Shown here: positions 59,775 through 64,000 of the stretch, piece after piece
Layout: every line of letters begins with the position of its first letter
How positions within the stretch are numbered: the first letter of the stretch is position 1
From: Bradyrhizobium manausense
GTDB taxonomy: Bacteria > Pseudomonadota > Alphaproteobacteria > Rhizobiales > Xanthobacteraceae
Length of the DNA: 64,000 nt
Assembly (NCBI RefSeq): GCF_018130615.1
Contig: NZ_JAFCKB010000023.1
Coordinates: 1 to 64,000 of the forward strand
Direction: 5' to 3'
The notes under the pieces: generated by a model
Told to the model about the DNA's origin: nothing
Database searches by the model: none
The model's input: the letters and a program-made list of their open reading frames with translations, nothing else
Position numbers and translations under genes: made by a program

Positions 59775-61055
59775 ATGACGGCCGCCGACATCGATCAGGC
59801 CATCCGTGCCACGATTCACGCAACATGGCGCGTCGTGCAGCCGCGGCTGATCGCGACGCTGGCGCGGATGCTGCGCGACGTGCCGCTCGCGGAAGAGCTG
59901 ACCCAGGACGCGCTGGTGGCGGCGCTCGAAGCTTGGCCCGCCGTCGGTGTCCCTGACAATCCCGGCGCCTGGCTGATGACCGCCGCCCGGCGGCGCGCGC
60001 TCGATCATTTGCGGCGCGGCAAGATGCTTGGCGACAAGCACGACATGCTGGCGCGGGACATGTTGCAGGAGCAGGAGACCGTGCCGGATTTCGATGCCGC
60101 GCTCGACGATGATATCGGCGATGAATTGCTGCGGCTGATCTTCACGGCCTGTCATCCGATCCTGTCGCGCGAGGCGCGCGCGGCGTTGGCGCTCCGCATG
60201 ATCTGCGGCCTGACCACGTCCGAGATCGCGCGCGCTTATCTCGTGCCTGAAGCAACCATCTCCCAGCGTATCGTCCGCGCCAAGCGGACGCTGTCGAATT
60301 CCGGTCTTGCTTATGAGACGCCGAGCGGCGAGGCGCTGTCGGAGCGCCTCGCCTCGGTGCTGGAGGTCGTCTATCTCATCTTCAACGAGGGCTATCTCGC
60401 CGCGCGCGGCGAGGAATGGCTGCGGCCGCAGCTCTGCGACGAGGCGCTGCGCATGGGCCGCGTGCTCGCAGACCTGGCTCCGGACGAGCCTGAGGTTCAC
60501 GCCCTCGTCGCGCTGATGGATCTGAATGCCGCGCGGGCGCGTGCGCGTACCGATGCGAAGGGTGACCCCATTCTGCTGATGGACCAGGATCGCACGCTCT
60601 GGGACTGGCTTCAGATCCGCCACGGGCTGCGGTCGCTCGAACGTGCCGGCGAGCTCGGCGGCGCCGGCGGATTCTACGCGCTTCAGGCTGCGATCGCGGC
60701 GTGTCATGCCAGGGCAGAGTCCGCTGCAGCTACCGACTGGCGGCGCATCGCGCAGCTTTATGCCGAGCTGGCGCGGCTGGTGCGCTCGCCGGTGATCGAG
60801 CTCAATCGCGCGGTCGCGGTCGGTATGGCCTGGGGGCCGCAGGCCGGCCTCGACGTGCTGGACCAGATCGCCGGCGAGCCGGCGCTGCGCGCCTATCACC
60901 ATCTGCCCGCTGTTCGCGGTGATCTGCTGCAAAAGCTCGGACGGCTCGCAGAGGCGCGGCAGGCGTTTGAGGCCGCCGCGCATCTGGCGACCAATGGACG
61001 TGAACGCGCGCTGATGGAGCGCCGCGCTGCGGCGCTTCACACCCAGGACAGCTAG
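59775..61055 (+). CDS. ECF sigma factor with long C-terminal extension, ECF42-type
   Basis: A 426-residue RNA polymerase sigma factor. Region 2 is residues about 15-85 (AEELTQDALVAALEAWP, PGAWLMTAARRRALDHL) and region 4 about 125-180 (LALRMICGLTTSEIARAYLV, ATISQRIVRAKRTL). About 240 residues follow, with helical repeat-like ELARLVRSPVIELNRAVAV. That extension and the DGPF gene upstream define ECF42. No anti-sigma gene is next to it, as expected for this group. Its stop overlaps the next gene's stop (CTAG). Confidence 0.9.
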   Translation: MTAADIDQAIRATIHATWRVVQPRLIATLARMLRDVPLAEELTQDALVAALEAWPAVGVPDNPGAWLMTAARRRALDHLRRGKMLGDKHDMLARDMLQEQETVPDFDAALDDDIGDELLRLIFTACHPILSREARAALALRMICGLTTSEIARAYLVPEATISQRIVRAKRTLSNSGLAYETPSGEALSERLASVLEVVYLIFNEGYLAARGEEWLRPQLCDEALRMGRVLADLAPDEPEVHALVALMDLNAARARARTDAKGDPILLMDQDRTLWDWLQIRHGLRSLERAGELGGAGGFYALQAAIAACHARAESAAATDWRRIAQLYAELARLVRSPVIELNRAVAVGMAWGPQAGLDVLDQIAGEPALRAYHHLPAVRGDLLQKLGRLAEARQAFEAAAHLATNGRERALMERRAAALHTQDS

Positions 61056-62449
61056 GTCGTCGGCTTGGGCGGCGGCGCGGTGCCTTGCGCCCATTTCTCC
61101 AGCTTGCCGAGCACGCCCCAGGCCGTCAGCGCCAGCGAGATCGGAAGCGCGAACTGGCTCAGGCCCGGCACCGCCGACGCGATCGTTCCGAACAGTCCGG
61201 CAAGGCCTCCCGCATTGGGGCTTGCGGTCACCGCCGAAAGCAGCGCGGTGATGAGCGAGCCGCCGATGCCGAGCGCGGTCTTCTTGCCGTCGAGCATCTT
61301 GCCGATAGTCTCGCCAAGCGCGCCGTTGACCTGGCCGAGCACGGGCTTGCTGTTCTTGTCGAGCAGGACGCCGAGCAGGTCGAGCACCGGCTTCAGCTGG
61401 TCGACGGGCGTGGGATTGGCCGGAGTGGTCGTTCCGGGCAGCGGCGCGGTCTTGTTGACGAGAGAGAACAGCCGTTCGAGCAGGCTGACTGGATCATTGG
61501 TGGCCACTGTCGTGCCGCCGGATGTCGTACCGCCAGGTGCTGTGGCACCTGGCGACGCGCTTGCGCCTTGCAGCAATTGCGCGAGACCTTCGAGCCGCTT
61601 CAGGATCTGGGACAGATCGACATTTGCCGTCTGGACCGGCTGCATCCCTGCGCGCGTGATGGCGGCGACCGTGGCTCCGTCGAGCAGACCGGTGTCGGGA
61701 AGGCCGTGGCCTTGCTGAAATTCGGAGACCGCCGCCTTGGTCTTCGGTCCGCTGATGCCGTCTTCGTCGAGCGGCGGATTGGCGCCGAGCCTGTTCAGGG
61801 TCTGCTGCATCAGCAGCACCGATGACGCCACATCCTCGTCGGGCTCGGAGTGAGGGGCAATGGACGGGCTGTCGTCGATCGTGATCGAGGAATCCAGCGC
61901 CATCATCGCATGCAGGATGACCGCGGTGCCGAGCTGGGTATCGACATGATTAGGATCGAAAACATGGTCGGCGACGAATTTGCCACCCCTTGCTTCGGTC
62001 GGTCCGTACAGGGTCGAGCCGCCGTAGAGATAGGGCGAGTTGACGCCTTTGGCGTGATAGCCGAGGCCGTTGAAGCATTCGAGCCGGTAAAGCGTGCGAG
62101 CGATGCACCAGTCCTGTGTGCCGACGAAGTGCTGGATTCGCAGTGCGTCCACGGCGCCGTCGACGAACGAGCTGAACGGGCCGCGCCCTTTCGGAACGAG
62201 GCAGGTCACGCGATGCAGCGTTTCGCCGTTGCCGAGATAGGTGTCGAAATCGAAATTGGACTCGCGATAATGGCAGAGCGCGACGAAGTACCAGGGCACG
62301 CCGGTCAGTCGCTCGACCTGCTGGTAGGTCGCCTTGCCGTTGATCGCCTTGCGTGCCGTCGCATTGGCCTCGCCGAGACGTGTGGGCCTGATCTGGAGAT
62401 TGGCCCAGTTTCTCTCATATTCACTCTTCAAGCTCTCGTATGACACCAT
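61052..62449 (-). CDS. Lysozyme-like peptidoglycan-binding protein with hydrophobic C-terminus
   Basis: A 465-residue protein with no signal peptide. Residues 38-200 are lysozyme-like: ERLTGVPWYFVALCHYRES places Glu63 as likely catalytic residue, followed by GNGETLHRVTCLVPKGRGPF and GLGYHAKGVNSPYLYGGST. Residues about 218-280 are a peptidoglycan-binding domain (LLMQQTLNRLGANPPLDEDG, GPKTKAAVSEFQ). Then come a Thr/Gly/Pro linker near 320 and a hydrophobic C-terminus (SLITALLSAVTASP, ISLALTAWGVLGKL). GGGAGCAGGAG precedes ATG 62449. It looks like an endolysin or secreted cell-wall enzyme without a classical export signal. Confidence 0.75.
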   Translation of the reverse strand: MVSYESLKSEYERNWANLQIRPTRLGEANATARKAINGKATYQQVERLTGVPWYFVALCHYRESNFDFDTYLGNGETLHRVTCLVPKGRGPFSSFVDGAVDALRIQHFVGTQDWCIARTLYRLECFNGLGYHAKGVNSPYLYGGSTLYGPTEARGGKFVADHVFDPNHVDTQLGTAVILHAMMALDSSITIDDSPSIAPHSEPDEDVASSVLLMQQTLNRLGANPPLDEDGISGPKTKAAVSEFQQGHGLPDTGLLDGATVAAITRAGMQPVQTANVDLSQILKRLEGLAQLLQGASASPGATAPGGTTSGGTTVATNDPVSLLERLFSLVNKTAPLPGTTTPANPTPVDQLKPVLDLLGVLLDKNSKPVLGQVNGALGETIGKMLDGKKTALGIGGSLITALLSAVTASPNAGGLAGLFGTIASAVPGLSQFALPISLALTAWGVLGKLEKWAQGTAPPPKPTT

Positions 62450-62732
62450 CTCCTGCTCCCGCGAATGGATAAAATTATCGGTTCGTCGTGCAATCAAGCA
62501 TGAGCCGCGTGCGACCGTTTGCGGGCACGGGCTCTGAGTGTGGTTCGGCAAATGTGGCAGGCCATCGCCAGAGTGCATGTGAAATGGCTTACACGTGCGG
62601 CGCGAAAGATTGCGGTCAAAGGACGCAATATCGGTGACGTATGCGCGAGTGCGCCGCCATCACACGCAATCCGGGAACCGGCCGGGCGGTCATCCGTTAA
62701 CGACGGAGACGGTCTGCTTAGGGAATCCCGCA

Positions 62733-63107
62733 ATGACCAAGCGCGTTCTCGCGATCGGCATCGAACCCGGCAATGCGGATTACAGCGCATTCCCGCAGCT
62801 CACGCCGGCGCTCGTGCGCAACTACATCGAAGCACAGCTGCTGCGCCTGCGCGGGCTCGGCTATGAGGTCACGAGCTGCCTGATCGATCTCGACGCCGCC
62901 GCTGAAGCTGCCGTGACGGCGGCGCTGCGCGACGAGCGCTTCGATTGCATCGTCATCGGCGCCGGTCTGCGCGAGCCGAAGGAGCGGCTATTGCTGTTCG
63001 AGAAGGTGCTCAACCTCGTCCACCGCCTGGCGCCGCAGGCCGCCATCTGCTTCAACACCACGCCCGCCGACACGGCAGAATCCGTGCAGCGCTGGCTCGA
63101 GCCGTAG
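62733..63107 (+). CDS. Conserved hypothetical protein, Rossmann-like
   Basis: A 124-residue cytoplasmic protein. VLAIGIEPGNADYSAFPQLTP, GYEVTSCLIDLDAAAEAAV, RFDCIVIGAGLREPKERLLL and AICFNTTPADTAESV give a beta-alpha pattern with alternate hydrophobic strands, so a small Rossmann-like fold is plausible. ATG 62733 follows GGGAATCCC weakly. I do not recognise a named family. A 283-bp spacer upstream has nothing evident. Confidence 0.7.
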   Translation: MTKRVLAIGIEPGNADYSAFPQLTPALVRNYIEAQLLRLRGLGYEVTSCLIDLDAAAEAAVTAALRDERFDCIVIGAGLREPKERLLLFEKVLNLVHRLAPQAAICFNTTPADTAESVQRWLEP

Positions 63108-63252
63108 CCGCGGCAGGTGCTTCAGCCGTGGCTGTCGTGACAGGCTGGCCCTTTGGCGCAAGGGGCGGGCGCGCGTCGGATTCAAACGAAAATTTCTGGC
63201 ACGGGATCGTCCCAAACGCTATGACTGGCCCGATCGGATGGGAGGATTCGGG

Positions 63253-63558
63253 ATGCTTCGACGTCTTGGAATTGCGATGTGTTTCTCGGTTGCGATGGCC
63301 GTGCCGGTCCATGATGCGATGGCGCAGGACGCTATCGGCGGCGCCATCATCGGCGGCGTGGGCGGGGCGATCGTGGGCGGCGCGCTTGGCGGCGGCCGCG
63401 GCGCGGCCATCGGTGCCGTCGTCGGCGCCGGCACGGGTGCTGCGATCGCGTCGGAAGGCGAACGCCGCCGCTCCGGCTATTACGCGTATCAGCGCGGCTG
63501 CTACATGCAGCGCCGGGACGGCCGCTACGTCCCTGTCGATCCGAGATACTGCTACTGA
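63253..63558 (+). CDS. Secreted glycine-zipper protein
   Basis: A 101-residue protein with a signal peptide (MLRRLGIAMCFSVAMAVPVHDAMA). AIIGGVGGAIVGGALGGGRG and AAIGAVVGAGTGAAIASEG are glycine-zipper repeats like those of small outer-membrane or lipoprotein-associated proteins. The end GYYAYQRGCYMQRRDGRY then VPVDPRYCY has two cysteines and many tyrosines. GGGAGGATTCGGG precedes ATG. The function is unknown. Confidence 0.8.
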   Translation: MLRRLGIAMCFSVAMAVPVHDAMAQDAIGGAIIGGVGGAIVGGALGGGRGAAIGAVVGAGTGAAIASEGERRRSGYYAYQRGCYMQRRDGRYVPVDPRYCY

Positions 63559-63568
63559 GCCGATCTTG

Positions 63569-63596
63569 CGCCGGCGCTGTCTCGCACGCGCCGGCG
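63569..63596. terminator. GC-rich hairpin between convergent genes
   Basis: CGCCGGCGC (63569-63577) and GCGCCGGCG (63588-63596) pair perfectly around ten bases, 10 bp past the glycine-zipper stop. There is no long T-run. A GATCGTTATG repeat at 63608-63617 and 63621-63630 lies beyond. It may serve both genes. Confidence 0.5.
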
Positions 63597-63644
63597 TTGC
63601 CATATCTGATCGTTATGACCGATCGTTATGTCTGATCGCGCTGC

Positions 63645-64000
63645 TTAAGCAGCGCTGGCCTGGCTGACGGCGTCGCCAAGCTCGGCATTGGTGTAGGCCT
63701 TGCCGCCGATGCCCCACAGGCCGTCCACCGCATAGACCATGTTGACGAAAATCCGCTCGCGCGGATGCCGGCCTTCCGCGGCCTTGAACGCGATGTCGGT
63801 GGCCTCTCTGATGAAGCTCGCCTTTTGTTCGGCGCTTGCCAACGCAAAGGATGGGACTTTCAACTCGACCACGACGATGTCGTTTGACGTTCCACCGGCG
63901 AAGGACCGGCCTTTCGGGACGGTGTTGATCTCGCCGATCACATTCGGCGTGATGAACGGATTGCCTGCCAGATCATGATGCCTGAGAAACGAGGCGGTCA
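63645..64000 (-). CDS. Tautomerase-like protein, cut at the right edge
   Basis: The frame stays open to the last base; the edge reads as codons T-A-S-F-L-R-H-H-D preceded by an incomplete codon ending in TG, so the start codon probably begins one base outside the window, giving about 118 residues. GTG 63941 would start inside it. DIAFKAAEGRHPRERIFVNM resembles the C-terminal part of 4-oxalocrotonate tautomerase-like proteins. The usual N-terminal proline is not visible after the likely start, so classical tautomerase chemistry is doubtful. Confidence 0.55.
   Translation of the reverse strand, partial: TASFLRHHDLAGNPFITPNVIGEINTVPKGRSFAGGTSNDIVVVELKVPSFALASAEQKASFIREATDIAFKAAEGRHPRERIFVNMVYAVDGLWGIGGKAYTNAELGDAVSQASAA

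Overview
The window reads as chromosomal DNA of a high-GC alphaproteobacterium of the Bradyrhizobium type (Rhizobiales). The support is codon and GC usage, many acyl-CoA, ABC-transport and regulator genes, a dispersed GTCGTCCCGG-type intergenic repeat, and small secreted proteins of the kind common in Bradyrhizobium and Rhodopseudomonas. This is judged by reading alone; no database search was run. No phage, insertion sequence, CRISPR array or plasmid origin was seen.

Layout. 0.2-5.7 kb: ADP-forming acyl-CoA synthetase, crotonase and a paired large/small acyl-CoA dehydrogenase. 6-13.4 kb: SDR enzyme, small stress and envelope proteins, a ketopantoate-reductase relative, a periplasmic alpha/beta hydrolase, an acyl-CoA ligase and an RraA-like enzyme. 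13.5 kb: tRNA-Arg(CCT). 13.7-18.5 kb: flotillin-like protein, succinate-semialdehyde dehydrogenase, amidohydrolase. 18.5-21 kb: a DoxX/DsrE/thioredoxin unit with two Tat signals, facing a LysR regulator. 21-27 kb: AraC regulator facing a hydrolase, then acyl-CoA dehydrogenase, a second ketopantoate-reductase relative and an enoyl-CoA hydratase.

27-32.3 kb: LysR regulator facing an FAD oxidoreductase and a nitrate/sulfonate/taurine-type ABC importer. 32.5-37.9 kb: an aromatic catabolic cluster of gentisate 1,2-dioxygenase, zeta-type isomerase, MarR regulator, aryl-CoA ligase and aryl-CoA hydroxylase. Two of its promoters share an almost identical operator over the -10 box, so it looks like one MarR regulon for a CoA-dependent route to gentisate. 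38-45 kb: small secreted proteins, a triple cysteine-repeat protein, a medium-chain reductase, an SDF symporter paired with a periplasmic binding protein, an ATP-grasp protein, and ferredoxin-NADP reductase behind an FNR/FixK-type box.

45-53 kb: membrane-anchored glutamate-synthase-like protein, PilZ protein, CorC/HlyC transporter-like protein, chemoreceptor, and a two-barrel porin. 53.4-59.2 kb: small secreted protein; a creatininase-family gene facing an ABC importer operon that also encodes a D-2-hydroxyacid dehydrogenase and an Inh-type protein, with a perfect 12-bp inverted repeat between the two divergent units. 59.3-64 kb: DGPF/YciI protein with an ECF42-type sigma factor, a lysozyme-like peptidoglycan-binding protein, a conserved hypothetical, a glycine-zipper protein, and a tautomerase-like gene cut by the right edge.

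The strongest leads are the shared operator of the gentisate cluster, the symporter-binding protein pair, the Tat-exported DsrE/thioredoxin unit and the creatininase/ABC intergenic palindrome.
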